Positions 48,360 through 56,803 of a DNA stretch of 64,000 nt are shown piece by piece. The notes below the pieces were generated by a model. That model was not told where the DNA came from, did not search any database, and saw only the letters and a program-made list of their open reading frames with translations. The stretch is taken from NCBI GenBank assembly GCA_030949705.1, contig JAUZSF010000017.1:1-64000 (forward strand), in the 5' to 3' direction. The position numbers and the translations under genes are program-made. Positions within the stretch are counted from its first letter, which is position 1, and every line of letters starts with the position of its first letter. Source of the DNA: Robiginitomaculum sp. (GTDB lineage: Bacteria > Pseudomonadota > Alphaproteobacteria > Caulobacterales > Maricaulaceae).

Positions 48360-48747
48360 ATGAGCTATTATTTTTCCAAGACCCTTGATTTGCCATTTGA
48401 TGAAGCCGCTGATCGCGCCCGCACTGTCATTACCGAACATGGTTTTGGGGTGCTGACCGAGATTGATGTTTCCGCCACGTTAAAGAAGAAGATCGGTGCC
48501 GATTTGCCGCCCTATCTGATCCTGGGGGCGTGTAACCCCAAAATGGCTTATCAGGCGATCCAGGCCGAAGACAAGATTGGCCTGATGCTGCCTTGCAATG
48601 TCATTGTTCAGCAAAAAAGAAGATGGCAAGGTAGAAGTCTCCGGCGTGGATCCCATCGCCTCCATGCAGGCTGTTGGCAATACGGCGCTGGAAGAAACCG
48701 CCACCAAAGTGCGCGCCATGTTGAAAGACATTATTGAGGCGATGTAA
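48360..48747 (+). pseudogene. DUF302-family protein, +1 frameshift
   Basis: The first frame reads MSYYFSKTLDLPFDEAADRA, then VLTEIDVSATLKKKIGADLP, ILGACNPKMAYQAIQ, LMLPCNVIVQQK. The second frame continues EDGKVEVSGVDPIASMQAVG to the TAA at 48745-48747. Removing one A from the A6 run at 48613-48618 joins them to about 128 residues, the family length. DUF302 proteins are small, dimeric alpha/beta proteins of unclear role, sometimes found in thiol or membrane-stress contexts. GGGAGACC upstream of the ATG is a strong ribosome-binding site. The gene is convergent with modC, with a twin-hairpin repeat in between. Confidence 0.85.
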
Positions 48748-48760
48748 CGCCAAAAATATC

Positions 48761-48828
48761 GTCATTCCGATGAAAATCGGAGTCCAGATCTGACTCTCTA
48801 CTGGATACCGCCTTTGGGCGGTATGACG
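48761..48828. repeat. Twin-hairpin repeat (family B) between DUF302 and modC
   Basis: First hairpin: GTCATTCCGAT, loop, ATCGGAGTCCAG (48761-48786). Second: CTGGATACCGCC, TTT, GGGCGGTATGAC (48801-48827). Base pairs differ from the 31618 copy in both stems, yet pairing is kept. It lies between two convergent genes and could end transcription from either side. Confidence 0.75.
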
Positions 48829-48835
48829 CTGAAAT

Positions 48836-49909
48836 TTACCCGCTCACCAGCGCGCTGGCCTTGATCTGGGCATACACCGTATCGCCTGCATCAAGGCCAA
48901 GGGCACGGGCGGATTTTTCGGTAATGCGCACCAATACCGGATCGCCATTGAGCGCCAGCGTGACATTTACCGACCCCGGGGCGAGAGCGCTTTGCCCGTT
49001 GGCGTGCTCTACGGTGATCACCAGCGCAGACAGGATGTTCAATACGCTGCTGTCTTCATGACGGGTGCGGCTGAGGCTGATATCCCCGCCGCGCAGACGC
49101 AGGCGCACCGTGCCCCCCACGGGCAAGGCCGCCCCCGGCACCACCATCGGCACCCGCCCTATGGATAGCTGGTTCAGGCCATGCTCTGCATCATACCCCT
49201 GAACCAGGGCATCCATCACCACACAGGCTTCTTCGCGATAACGATAGGGCAGGCTTTTATCCAGCAAACAGGGGTTTAGCGGTGCCTGTGCAATCACACG
49301 CCCCTCTTCCATGTAAAGCATAAAGTCCGCCAGCCGGGTCAGGGTGTCAAAATCATGGCTGACAAACAAGATGGGCAGGTCTTGCGCCGCGCAATAGGCC
49401 TGCAACAGGTCCAGCAAACCGTGGCGTGCCTCGGCATCCAGTGCGCCAAACGGCTCGTCCAGCGCCAACAGGCGCGGGTTGGACATCAACGCCCGAGCCA
49501 GAATCAGACGCTGTTTCTGCCCCCCGGATAACGCACCGGCATTTTGCGCCAGATACGGGGTCAGTCCAAAGCGTTCCGCCATGTCGGCCAGGGCCGGCCC
49601 GCCCGGCGCGGCAAAACGGGCCGCAAAGGCCAGGTTCTGCGCCACGCTAAGGTGAGAAAACACATCATCATGCTGGCTCACCCAGGCCATGCGCCGCTGG
49701 TGCACCGGCACAAAGTGTTCCGCATCCTGTAGTAATTTTCCGGCAAACTCGACCTGGCCCGCAGCCCGTTCCAGCCCCAGAATGGCCCGCAGAAAGCTGG
49801 TTTTCCCCGCCCCCGACGGCCCGGCAATCACCGTCATGCCCTTATCCGGCCACTCGGCCTTGGCGCTTAAGGTAAACCCGCCTCTGGTCAGTTCCAACGC
49901 CGCCCTCAC
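48836..49909 (-). CDS. modC: Molybdate ABC transporter ATP-binding protein
   Basis: The 357-residue ATPase energises molybdate import. It has Walker A GPSGAGKTSFLRAI, signature LSGGQKQRLILARALM, Walker B LLALDEPFGALD and the switch His in LFVSHDFDTLTRLADF. The C-terminal third is a Mop/TOBE domain: SALVITVEHANGQSALAPGS, then GDPVLVRITEKSARALGLDA, which binds oxyanions and regulates the transporter in ModC proteins. It overlaps modB by four bases and is the last gene of the molybdenum operon. A family B repeat just downstream may act as terminator. Confidence 0.96.
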   Translation of the reverse strand: MRAALELTRGGFTLSAKAEWPDKGMTVIAGPSGAGKTSFLRAILGLERAAGQVEFAGKLLQDAEHFVPVHQRRMAWVSQHDDVFSHLSVAQNLAFAARFAAPGGPALADMAERFGLTPYLAQNAGALSGGQKQRLILARALMSNPRLLALDEPFGALDAEARHGLLDLLQAYCAAQDLPILFVSHDFDTLTRLADFMLYMEEGRVIAQAPLNPCLLDKSLPYRYREEACVVMDALVQGYDAEHGLNQLSIGRVPMVVPGAALPVGGTVRLRLRGGDISLSRTRHEDSSVLNILSALVITVEHANGQSALAPGSVNVTLALNGDPVLVRITEKSARALGLDAGDTVYAQIKASALVSG

Positions 49910-50556
49910 AACACTGCCCGCCTTGTGTTTAATAAGGAGAGCAGCAGCAAGACCGCAAAGGAAAAACCCAACAGGCCAAAGGACAACATATGCGCGGTGG
50001 TATAATCCAGCCGCTCAACTGCATCGAAAATCGCCACCGAGAGTACCCGGGTTTTACCGGCAATATTGCCCCCGATCATCAACACCACCCCAAATTCGCC
50101 AAGGGTGTGGGAAAATCCCAATATGGCGGCGCTGATAATACCGCGGCGCGCCATGGGCACTGCCAATTGCGCAAAGCGGTGCCACGGCCCCGCCCCCAGA
50201 CTGGCGGCGCTGTCCAGAAGGCTGTCCGGGATGGCTTCAAAGGCGCTCTGAATGGGCCTGAGCACAAAGGGCAGGGAAAACACCACCGATCCAACCACCA
50301 GCCCCCCAAAGGAGAACACCAGATGCAACGGCGCAAACGGTCCCTTTGGCCCCAACAGCAACAGCAGATAAAATCCCAGCACCGTGGGCGGCAATACCAG
50401 CGGCAGCGTCAAAAACGCCTCGGCCACGGGCCGCCAGCGTCCTTTGGTCCGCGCCAACACCCAGCCCAGCGGCACACACAGCACCAAAAGGATGATCGTT
50501 GTCGTCCCCGCCAGCCGCAGGCTGAGCCATAAGGGAGCTGCCAGATCCGCGCTCAT
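49906..50556 (-). CDS. modB: Molybdate ABC transporter permease
   Basis: This 216-residue inner-membrane protein has about five hydrophobic segments (LAGTTTIILLVLCVPLGWVL, LTLPLVLPPTVLGFYLLLLL, LVFSFGGLVVGSVVFSLPFV) and the permease motif around DSAASLGAGPWHRFAQLAVP (EAA loop) that touches ModC. It is typical of ModB in length. It overlaps modA and modC by four bases (ATGA), so translation is coupled. Confidence 0.95.
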   Translation of the reverse strand: MSADLAAPLWLSLRLAGTTTIILLVLCVPLGWVLARTKGRWRPVAEAFLTLPLVLPPTVLGFYLLLLLGPKGPFAPLHLVFSFGGLVVGSVVFSLPFVLRPIQSAFEAIPDSLLDSAASLGAGPWHRFAQLAVPMARRGIISAAILGFSHTLGEFGVVLMIGGNIAGKTRVLSVAIFDAVERLDYTTAHMLSFGLLGFSFAVLLLLSLLNTRRAVL

Positions 50557-51287
50557 GGGACCTTAAACCCCGCGTCTTGCATCCTGGCCTGCACCGCCGC
50601 TCTTGCCAACAAGACCAGCACACACTCTGTTGCTTTTGAGGGGTGCAGCACCACAACGTCCTGATGAATGGGCGCGTACCAGTCCGCGGCAATCAAGACA
50701 TATTTATCTTCATCAATCCCCGCCGCGCGCACCAAAGAGAGCGGCACGAGGCCCGCTGCGGCCGCGCCGCTTTGTACAAACTGAAAGGCCTGCGCCGCAT
50801 TGCGGCCAATCACTTGTTTTGCTGGAATTACATACTGTTGTTTCAATTTCTTTATGCTCTGTATGGCCGCAATGCCATAGGGCGCCAAGGCAGGATCCGC
50901 CAATGCCAGGGGCCGCCCATCGGGGCTTGGCGGGGATGGTTGCCAATAGACCAATTGGCCCAGCGCATAGGTGCTCACCGCCGTTCCCTTGCCTGCCTTG
51001 ATGAGCGCCTGAGGCCGCTTTGCATCCGCAGAAAAGAAAAGATCAAAGGGCGCCCCGTTCAGGATTTGCGTTGCCAATGTGCCGCTGGCCCCGGTGCTGA
51101 TCCGTGCCCTTATCTGGCAGGTGCTTTTTATCTGCGGCGTCAGGCTTTGCAAAAAGGGCGCAAAACTGCTGGCGCTGGCGATTTGCAAATCCGCTTTACC
51201 ATGCCCCCCATTTTTCTTGGCCCAAAAGGCGGGCACAATCGTGGCGATCAGGATCAGCGCCAGCGCGATGACAGCCAGCCCCTTCAT
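50553..51287 (-). CDS. modA: Molybdate-binding periplasmic protein
   Basis: The 244-residue protein has an N-terminal signal or anchor (MKGLAVIALALILIATIVPA) and then ADLQIASASSFAPFLQSLTP, where the Ser residues contact molybdate or tungstate, followed by STGASGTLATQILNGAPFDL, FFSADAKRPQALIKAG and PAKQVIGRNAAQAFQFVQSG. It captures molybdate in the periplasm and delivers it to ModB. It overlaps modB and the small unknown gene by four bases each. Confidence 0.94.
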   Translation of the reverse strand: MKGLAVIALALILIATIVPAFWAKKNGGHGKADLQIASASSFAPFLQSLTPQIKSTCQIRARISTGASGTLATQILNGAPFDLFFSADAKRPQALIKAGKGTAVSTYALGQLVYWQPSPPSPDGRPLALADPALAPYGIAAIQSIKKLKQQYVIPAKQVIGRNAAQAFQFVQSGAAAAGLVPLSLVRAAGIDEDKYVLIAADWYAPIHQDVVVLHPSKATECVLVLLARAAVQARMQDAGFKVP

Positions 51288-51628
51288 GGGCGATCCGGAT
51301 TTGGCTTTTTCCTGGGGGCAAAGTCTTTGACATTGACCTCAATGGAAAAATAGCCCTGTTCAAACACGCCCTCTATGCCCTTTTTCATGGGCTCGTTCGC
51401 CAGCCGTTTGGCATCTTCGGTGGAAATATAAAACACAAAGTTCGGCCCCGTATGATCAAAGGCAAATTGTGGGGCCGGCAGGTCTTCCATGGTGCCGATG
51501 GCCAACACATAACTGGTCCCGCCAGGCAAGGTGATGGTTTCATTGATCGCCCCGTCTTCGCACAGGGTTTGCGCCTCTTCGCGGCTGATGCGGCACTGAA
51601 CCTGACCCATTTCCAGTTTAAGTTTCAT
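51284..51628 (-). CDS. Small uncharacterised protein in the molybdenum operon (DUF7009-like)
   Basis: This 114-residue protein begins MKLKLEMGQVQCRISREEAQ, followed by LCEDGAINETITLPGGTSYV and a C-terminal basic, Pro-rich tail (APRKKPNPDRP). I see a likely beta-rich fold and no membrane segment or signal. It resembles a family of short proteins with the pattern RxSxxE...G.I.ET.....Y.L; I recall it as DUF7009, but cannot confirm. It overlaps modA and mobA, so it is in the operon, and probably acts in molybdate or molybdopterin handling. The function itself is not known. Confidence 0.7.
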   Translation of the reverse strand: MKLKLEMGQVQCRISREEAQTLCEDGAINETITLPGGTSYVLAIGTMEDLPAPQFAFDHTGPNFVFYISTEDAKRLANEPMKKGIEGVFEQGYFSIEVNVKDFAPRKKPNPDRP

Positions 51629-52175
51629 GCGCTTGCTCCAGCATTTTCACGTCGTCCGGGGTATTCAGATTGATCCGTTCACGCGCGCTCAGCCCGGCCG
51701 CCTCCAAGGTGCGCGCGTTCAACCCGCGAACAAAATAACGGATCGACCAGTCTCCGCCTTCTTCCGAGAGGATTGACTCCAGCCTTTGCCGAATATGGGG
51801 GGCATTGGCCAGTTTTAACGGCAAGGACTGCCCTTCATAGAGCACCGCCTCGCCATCCACCTCGGCAAGCGTTTTCAGGCTGTCTGCACTGAGCGCCGGC
51901 ATATCCACCGGCACAATCAGCATGGCCTCGGCCTTGCCCAGATGATCAAAGGCAGCATGGATACCGGCCAGCGGTCCCTGCCCCGGATACATATCCTTGA
52001 TACCGCCCGGTCCACTGATCAGTACAGGTTCGCAACCGGCGGCGCGCAAAGTCTCCACCATAATTTCGCTCAGCATCTTGCCCCTGATCGGCAGGCGCGC
52101 CTTGTCGCGCCCCATGCGCCGCGAGGCCCCGCCCGCCAGCACCAGACCGGCCAGCCCAGGTCGCAAGCTAGCCAT
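51618..52175 (-). CDS. mobA: Molybdenum cofactor guanylyltransferase
   Basis: MobA attaches GMP to molybdopterin to make the guanine dinucleotide cofactor, the form used by DMSO-reductase-family enzymes such as formate dehydrogenase. The protein is about 185 residues from the ATG at 52175 (MASLRPGLAGLVLAGGASRR); a longer start at 52223 adds an unlikely 16 residues. GLVLAGGASRRMGRDKARLP is the nucleotide-binding loop, and VPVDMPALSADSL follows. The start overlaps the end of moaE. A mobB gene is not present in this window. Confidence 0.93.
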   Translation of the reverse strand: MASLRPGLAGLVLAGGASRRMGRDKARLPIRGKMLSEIMVETLRAAGCEPVLISGPGGIKDMYPGQGPLAGIHAAFDHLGKAEAMLIVPVDMPALSADSLKTLAEVDGEAVLYEGQSLPLKLANAPHIRQRLESILSEEGGDWSIRYFVRGLNARTLEAAGLSARERINLNTPDDVKMLEQAHET

Positions 52176-52650
52176 GGGCGTGCTCGTGCTTGTGCGACTG
52201 ATCGCCGTGCTGGCACAGGGCATGGCCCTGCACCCATTCGCTGTCGCCGTCGGTATAGTGTTCCTGTTTCCACACCGGCGAACGGTTTTTGATCTCTTCG
52301 ATCACATAACGGCAGGCGCGAAACGCCTCGTCCCGGTGCGGCGATCCGGCGGCAATCACAATACTAAGGCCCCCCACCTCAAGACGGCCTTTGCCGTGCA
52401 CCACAAAGAGGCGCAAATCCGGCCCCCATTTGTCCTGCGCCTCGGCACAGATTTCCGCAAAACTTTGCTCGGCCAGTGGGGCAAATACATCATAGCTGAC
52501 GCCTTTTACATCGCGGCCCTGATTGCGATTTCTCACCGCGCCCAGAAACAGTGCCCCGGCCCCATGTCCAGGGGCTTCGACAAAGCTCAGCGCCTCGGAC
52601 GGGTCCAGTGGATTGGCCTCCACATCACGCACTTCTACATGAATATTCAT
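52168..52650 (-). CDS. moaE: Molybdopterin synthase catalytic subunit, with His-rich tail
   Basis: The 160-residue MoaE converts precursor Z (cPMP) into molybdopterin with thiocarboxylated MoaD. GALFLGAVRNRNQGRDVKGV and LRLFVVHGKGRLEVGGLSIV carry the Arg, His and Lys side chains of the active site, and RDEAFRACRYVIEEIKNRSP VWKQEHY the next. The normal family length is about 145-150. The C-terminal tail, ALCQHGDQSHKHEHAHG, is rich in His and may bind metal. It is separated by 2 bases from moaD and overlaps mobA by 8 bases. Confidence 0.95.
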   Translation of the reverse strand: MNIHVEVRDVEANPLDPSEALSFVEAPGHGAGALFLGAVRNRNQGRDVKGVSYDVFAPLAEQSFAEICAEAQDKWGPDLRLFVVHGKGRLEVGGLSIVIAAGSPHRDEAFRACRYVIEEIKNRSPVWKQEHYTDGDSEWVQGHALCQHGDQSHKHEHAHG

Positions 52651-52652
52651 GC

Positions 52653-52898
52653 CTAACCTCCTGAAACTGGCGGCAATACCGCCAGCGTTGAATTCTCGCT
52701 CACAATGGCATTTTCCGCCAGTACCGCCCGTTCATCGGCAAAACGACTGACCTCCAAAAGGTCATGCAAATCTTCTGGCAGAGTGTCCGCAAAGGCGGCG
52801 CGTACATCGTGCACACTGGCCCCCTTGGGTACCTGCAAGGCCATGGTGCTCCCCAGCGGGCGAAAGGCCCCAAACAGCTGTATGGTTATGTCCTGCAT
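52653..52898 (-). CDS. moaD: Molybdopterin synthase small (sulfur-carrier) subunit
   Basis: The 81-residue, ubiquitin-like protein has the C-terminal Gly-Gly (PPVSGG) that is activated as a thiocarboxylate. The fold-forming segments are TIQLFGAFRPLGSTMALQVP and NSTLAVLPPVSGG. It donates sulfur to MoaE. The adenylating partner MoeB is not in this window and must be encoded elsewhere. It overlaps moeA by 13 bases on the same strand. Confidence 0.93.
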   Translation of the reverse strand: MQDITIQLFGAFRPLGSTMALQVPKGASVHDVRAAFADTLPEDLHDLLEVSRFADERAVLAENAIVSENSTLAVLPPVSGG

Positions 52899-54103
52899 AG
52901 CGCCCCTCTTTCAAACGGAACAAAATCCACTTCGTCGCCGGCCTTAACCCCATCGACACCCGCCGGGATCACGGCCCAGCCATTGGCTACCAATAGCGGG
53001 GCAAGGCGAAAGGATTGCTGGCCCGGCAAAATCTCGATACCGCCCGCGCCAAGGCGCGCCTTGGTAAACATGGTGAAACCCTGTTTTTTGGAAAAATCAT
53101 TGACCAATGGCGCGCGGATGGCAGGCGCTTTTGTACGCCCCAACAGGGCATCCAGCAGCGGCATAACAAAAAACGCCAGCCCCACCGCGGCCGAAACCGG
53201 ATTACCCGGCAGGCCAAAAAAATAGGTGTCATCTGGCAGGCGTGCAAACAAGATCGGCTTGCCCGGGCGAATGGTGCATTTGTGAAACACTATGCGTGCG
53301 CCCAATTGTGCCAGCGCTTCGGGCACAAAATCGCGCCGCCCCATGCTGACTGCGCCAGTGGAGATGATAATTTTGGCCCCTTTGGCGGCGGCCATCGCGG
53401 TTAGAAAGTCTGCCGTATCGTCTGGCGAGCCGGGGATGACCTGTGCCTCAAAGCCATCGCGCCTCAGGGCCGCACGTAAATAGGGCGTGTTGCTGTCGTA
53501 AATCTGGCCGCCTTTTAAGTCCGTTGCCGGATCGCGCACCACTTCGGCCCCGGTGCCGATCAGCGCAATGCGCGGACGCTCCACCACCGAGACCACCTCA
53601 ACACCCAGGGCGGTGAGGACGGCTATGCTCTGTGGTGTCAGGCTGGCCCCCGCCGCGATCAGGCTTTGCCCGGCCTGCACATCCTCGCCCGCGCGGCGAA
53701 TATGCGCGCCTTTGGTGATGGGGGCTTTGACGGTTATGTGCGTGGGCACCCCCGTTTCATCACGCACCACGTCAACATTTTCCACCGGCACAATGCAATC
53801 GCACCAATTTGGCACCGGCGCACCGGTCATAATCTCGACCGCCCCGGCCTCTTCGGCCATGGCGGGCACATCCCCGGCGGCAACGCTGCCCAAGACCGGC
53901 AAATCACACGGGGCGTTCTGGCTGTCCTTGGCCCTCAAGGCAAAGCCGTCCATGGCGGTATTGTCAAACGGCGGCAATGACCTCGTGGCCACCACACCAG
54001 CGGCCAGCACCCGGCCCAGCGCCTTGGCTGGGGCGATGGCCTCTGTGTCCAATGGAGCTGCTTCCTTGGCGATCAGGGCCAAAGCTTCGTCATAGGAGAT
54101 CAT
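52886..54103 (-). CDS. moeA: Molybdopterin molybdenumtransferase
   Basis: MoeA inserts molybdate into adenylated molybdopterin. The 405-residue protein has LPPFDNTAMDGFALRA with the active Asp, IMTGAPVPNWCDCIVPVENV, GDEV-type C-terminal domain (GDEVDFVPF), and the MogA-like domain with GTGAEVV, DSNTPYLRAALRRDGF, STGAVSMGRRDF and GLPGNPVSAAVGLAFF. It is typical in length and motif. It overlaps the moaC-mogA fusion by four bases. Confidence 0.95.
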   Translation of the reverse strand: MISYDEALALIAKEAAPLDTEAIAPAKALGRVLAAGVVATRSLPPFDNTAMDGFALRAKDSQNAPCDLPVLGSVAAGDVPAMAEEAGAVEIMTGAPVPNWCDCIVPVENVDVVRDETGVPTHITVKAPITKGAHIRRAGEDVQAGQSLIAAGASLTPQSIAVLTALGVEVVSVVERPRIALIGTGAEVVRDPATDLKGGQIYDSNTPYLRAALRRDGFEAQVIPGSPDDTADFLTAMAAAKGAKIIISTGAVSMGRRDFVPEALAQLGARIVFHKCTIRPGKPILFARLPDDTYFFGLPGNPVSAAVGLAFFVMPLLDALLGRTKAPAIRAPLVNDFSKKQGFTMFTKARLGAGGIEILPGQQSFRLAPLLVANGWAVIPAGVDGVKAGDEVDFVPFERGALCRT

Positions 54104-55128
54104 GACGTGCCCCCAGGTCGAGGATTACAGTTATGCTTGCCGCCTTTGGCCAGACGCACCGCATGGCGCAAAAAGGGTTTCAGAACATCCATGCTTTCAT
54201 CAATGGCCTTGGGCGAGCCTGGCAGGGCCACAATCAGGGTTTTGGCCCGCACCGCCGCGATCGAGCGCGACAGCCACGCCGTGGGCAAATGCCGCCCGCC
54301 AGCGGCGCGTAAGGCCTCGCCAATGCCGGGGGCAGTTTTTACACAAATCCGCGCAATGGCTTCGGGGGCCACATCGCGCGGGGTCAGGCCCGTGCCGCCC
54401 GTGGTGATGATCAGGTCCACATCGCCGCCATCGGCGAGCGCGCTGAGCCGCGCTGCAATGGCGTCCTCATCATCGGGCAGAATATCGGCGGAAATGACCT
54501 CGGCACCCAGAAATTCCAGCGCGGCGCGTAACTTTGGCCCTGATTTATCTTCATACTCACCGGACGAAGCCCGATCTGAAAGTGTAACAATGGCCGCCTG
54601 CACGCCTTCCAGCGGGCGGTCATGAGTGTCTGGCAAAATGCCCGCCACCCGTGCGGGCACCCCTTGCGGGCAGACCCAGCGGCCTTTTTTGCCGCCTTCC
54701 TTGACCAGCAAACGTATGTCCGCAATGGTCAGGGCCGGTTCCACCGGCTTGGTCAGATCATAAAGTGTGAGAAGCGCGCCATTGACCCCGGCCAGCGCCT
54801 CCATCTCCACCCCGGTTTTGGCAGTGGCCGCCGCCACGCAATAAACCGCCACCGAGGCAGTATCTGGCTCCAGATCAATATACACCGCCACATGATCCAG
54901 CGGCAAAGGATGGCAAAGCGGAATAAGGTTGGCCGTGGCCTTGGCCCCGGCAATCCCGGCAATTTCCGCAATTTTCAGCACATCGCCCTTGGGCAGGGTG
55001 CCGTTTTTGATGTGATCAAAGGCGTGCGCGCCCACATGGATGCGTCCCATGGCCAGCGCCCGGCGAAAGCTGGGGCTTTTGCCCCCCACATCGGCCATAT
55101 GAAAGGCGGCAGGAAGAGGTTCGCCCAT
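54100..55128 (-). CDS. Fused MoaC-MogA (cPMP synthase and molybdopterin adenylyltransferase)
   Basis: Residues 1-158 are MoaC: ANLIPLCHPLPLDHVAVYID, then AKTGVEMEALAGVNGALLTL YDLTK, which forms cPMP with MoaA. Residues about 170-330 are MogA/MoaB: IVTLSDRASSGEYEDKSGPK, DLIITTGGTGLTPRDVAPEA and IVALPGSPKAIDES, which adenylates molybdopterin. Fusions of this kind (MoaCB) are known. It lies between moaA (1 base apart) and moeA (4-base overlap), so the pathway enzymes are produced together. No frame break was seen at the joint. Confidence 0.93.
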   Translation of the reverse strand: MGEPLPAAFHMADVGGKSPSFRRALAMGRIHVGAHAFDHIKNGTLPKGDVLKIAEIAGIAGAKATANLIPLCHPLPLDHVAVYIDLEPDTASVAVYCVAAATAKTGVEMEALAGVNGALLTLYDLTKPVEPALTIADIRLLVKEGGKKGRWVCPQGVPARVAGILPDTHDRPLEGVQAAIVTLSDRASSGEYEDKSGPKLRAALEFLGAEVISADILPDDEDAIAARLSALADGGDVDLIITTGGTGLTPRDVAPEAIARICVKTAPGIGEALRAAGGRHLPTAWLSRSIAAVRAKTLIVALPGSPKAIDESMDVLKPFLRHAVRLAKGGKHNCNPRPGGTS

Positions 55129-55129
55129 C

Positions 55130-56104
55130 TCAGCCCCCTATGTCGGCAAAGCGGTGATTGCCGCCGGTAATGCCATCATCCAAGAAATGACTGACGGCCT
55201 TGGATTGCAGGGATTTGCCCAAAAAGGCTTTTAATTCGTCCAATTGATCATCCGCCTGCAAGAGGGGCCGCAAATCCATGCCAAATTCGGTAAACAGGCA
55301 CAGATGCAATTTACCCAGCGCGGAAACCCGCAAACGGTTACAGGATTTGCAAAAATCCTTGGCATAGGGCGCAATCAGGCCGATCGACCCGACATAATCG
55401 CCATGCACATATTCCACCGCCGGGCCAGCGCCCGCGGCGCGGGTTTTGCGCACCCAGCCGGCCCGCTCCAGCGCCTCGCTGACCACACTGGCGGATACAT
55501 GATAGCGGCCAAAATAATCAGCATTATCGCCGGTGCGCATCAGTTCGATAAAGCGCATACTGACCGGGCGGTGCTTCACATAGTCCAAAAAGAGATCCAG
55601 ATCCTGATCATTTATGCCCTTGAGCAGCACCGCATTGATCTTCACCGCATCGTAATCGGCCTCAAGACAGGCCTCGATACCGCGCAAAACCTCGGCCAGA
55701 CGGTCATGCCCTGTAACCTTGTGAAAAACGTCATCGCGAAAGCTGTCCACCGAAACATTAATCGCCTGCAGGCCCGCCTCACGCCAGGTTTTGGCGTTTT
55801 TATTTAAGCGATAGCCATTGGTGGTCGTGGCCAGACGACGTACGCCGGGCGTGGCCGCCAAAGTTTCAATAACTTGCACAAAGTCCTTGCGCACGCTGGG
55901 CTCGCCGCCGGTAATGCGAATTTTCCATGTGCCCAGATCGGCAAAGCCGCAGGCCAGACGGGCAATTTCGTCCAGACGCATAAAGCCCGGCCCCGGTTTT
56001 TTGCGATAGCCATCGGGCAGACAATAGGTGCAGGAAAAATTGCAAACCTCGGTTATCGAGAGACGCAAATACTCAAAAGAACGGCCAAAGGCGTCCTGTA
56101 ACAT
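55130..56104 (-). CDS. moaA: GTP 3',8-cyclase
   Basis: MoaA is the radical-SAM enzyme that starts molybdopterin synthesis from GTP. The 324-residue protein starts at ATG 56104 (MLQDAFGRSFEYLRLSITEV); an earlier in-frame ATG at 56167 is less likely. Cys21, Cys25 and Cys28 form the radical-SAM CxxxCxxC motif (CNFSCTYC), with TGGEPSVRKD. A second cluster is held by CKSCNRLRVS and GKLHLC. The protein ends in Gly-Gly, as needed in MoaA for GTP turnover. It is the first gene of the molybdenum operon, with its promoter in the FNR-box region. Confidence 0.95.
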   Translation of the reverse strand: MLQDAFGRSFEYLRLSITEVCNFSCTYCLPDGYRKKPGPGFMRLDEIARLACGFADLGTWKIRITGGEPSVRKDFVQVIETLAATPGVRRLATTTNGYRLNKNAKTWREAGLQAINVSVDSFRDDVFHKVTGHDRLAEVLRGIEACLEADYDAVKINAVLLKGINDQDLDLFLDYVKHRPVSMRFIELMRTGDNADYFGRYHVSASVVSEALERAGWVRKTRAAGAGPAVEYVHGDYVGSIGLIAPYAKDFCKSCNRLRVSALGKLHLCLFTEFGMDLRPLLQADDQLDELKAFLGKSLQSKAVSHFLDDGITGGNHRFADIGG

Positions 56105-56261
56105 CGTGTCATCCTTTCCAAGCACGGGAGGCCAGCATGTTTCCATGATGACCCGGCGGCGAGACATTCGCTGCGGCCAACGCCCCCTGCCCTTTTGGGT
56201 TTAGGCGCGATGGCTTCGGATACGATGATGTGAATGTAACAACGAAACGGGGGGCTCGCAA

Positions 56262-56275
56262 TTGATCTGGATCAA
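56262..56275. promoter_or_regulatory. Perfect FNR/FixK-type box
   Basis: TTGATCTGGATCAA matches the TTGAT-N4-ATCAA consensus at every fixed base. It lies in the 234-base gap between moaA (158 bases upstream of its ATG) and fdsG (63 bases upstream of its ATG). It suggests that Crp/Fnr-type regulators act on one or both divergent operons. No such regulator is in this window. Confidence 0.75.
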
Positions 56276-56295
56276 ATTTACCGTAAATCATGCGC

Positions 56296-56331
56296 GGAAC
56301 GCTCTTTCGTTCCCCCCAAAAAAGAGTACTC
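56296..56331. promoter_or_regulatory. Inverted repeat and small palindrome before fdsG
   Basis: GGAACG (56296-56301) faces CGTTCC (56308-56313) with a 6-base spacer, and GAGTACTC (56324-56331) is palindromic, ending 7 bases before the fdsG ATG. These may form an operator or leader hairpin. No regulator is assigned. Confidence 0.35.
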
Positions 56332-56338
56332 TGTTCCC

Positions 56339-56803
56339 ATGACCCGCTGGAACGAAAAAACAAGTCGGGCGTTGATTGAGGAAACCCATAAAAGGGGCGA
56401 GACGCTCACCATGGCGCTGCGGGCGCTGGTCGATGCGTTTGGCTATGTGGACGAGGCCGCCATCGCGCCGCTAATGCAGACCTTTGCGCGCAGTCGCGCC
56501 GAGGTTTTAGGCGTCATCGCCTATTATGATGATTTTCGCACCACTCCACCTGGCAATCATGTGGTACGCCTGTGTCAGGCCGAGGCCTGTCAGGCCGTCG
56601 GCGCCCGTGAACTCACCGCCCATGTGTGCAAAAAAACCGGGCTGGAACTTGGCCAGACCAGCAATGATGGCGCGCTGACTCTGGAGGGCGTTTATTGTCT
56701 GGGCCTGTGCGCCAATGGCCCGGCGGCCCTGATTGATGATGCGCCCGTGGCCGAGCTGGATACGGATCGGCTGGACGCCAAGCTGGCGGCGTTAACATCA
56801 TGA
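56339..56803 (+). CDS. fdsG: NAD-dependent formate dehydrogenase gamma subunit (NuoE-like)
   Basis: This 154-residue protein has a NuoE-type [2Fe-2S] thioredoxin-like domain: VRLCQAEACQAVG and VYCLGLCANGPAALID carry the four cysteines (C-x4-C and C-x3-C). The N-terminal helix part reads TMALRALVDAFGYVDEAAIA. In the soluble formate dehydrogenase it passes electrons with FdsB to NAD+. It overlaps fdsB by four bases and is the first gene of the formate operon. No clear Shine-Dalgarno precedes the ATG. Confidence 0.92.
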   Translation: MTRWNEKTSRALIEETHKRGETLTMALRALVDAFGYVDEAAIAPLMQTFARSRAEVLGVIAYYDDFRTTPPGNHVVRLCQAEACQAVGARELTAHVCKKTGLELGQTSNDGALTLEGVYCLGLCANGPAALIDDAPVAELDTDRLDAKLAALTS

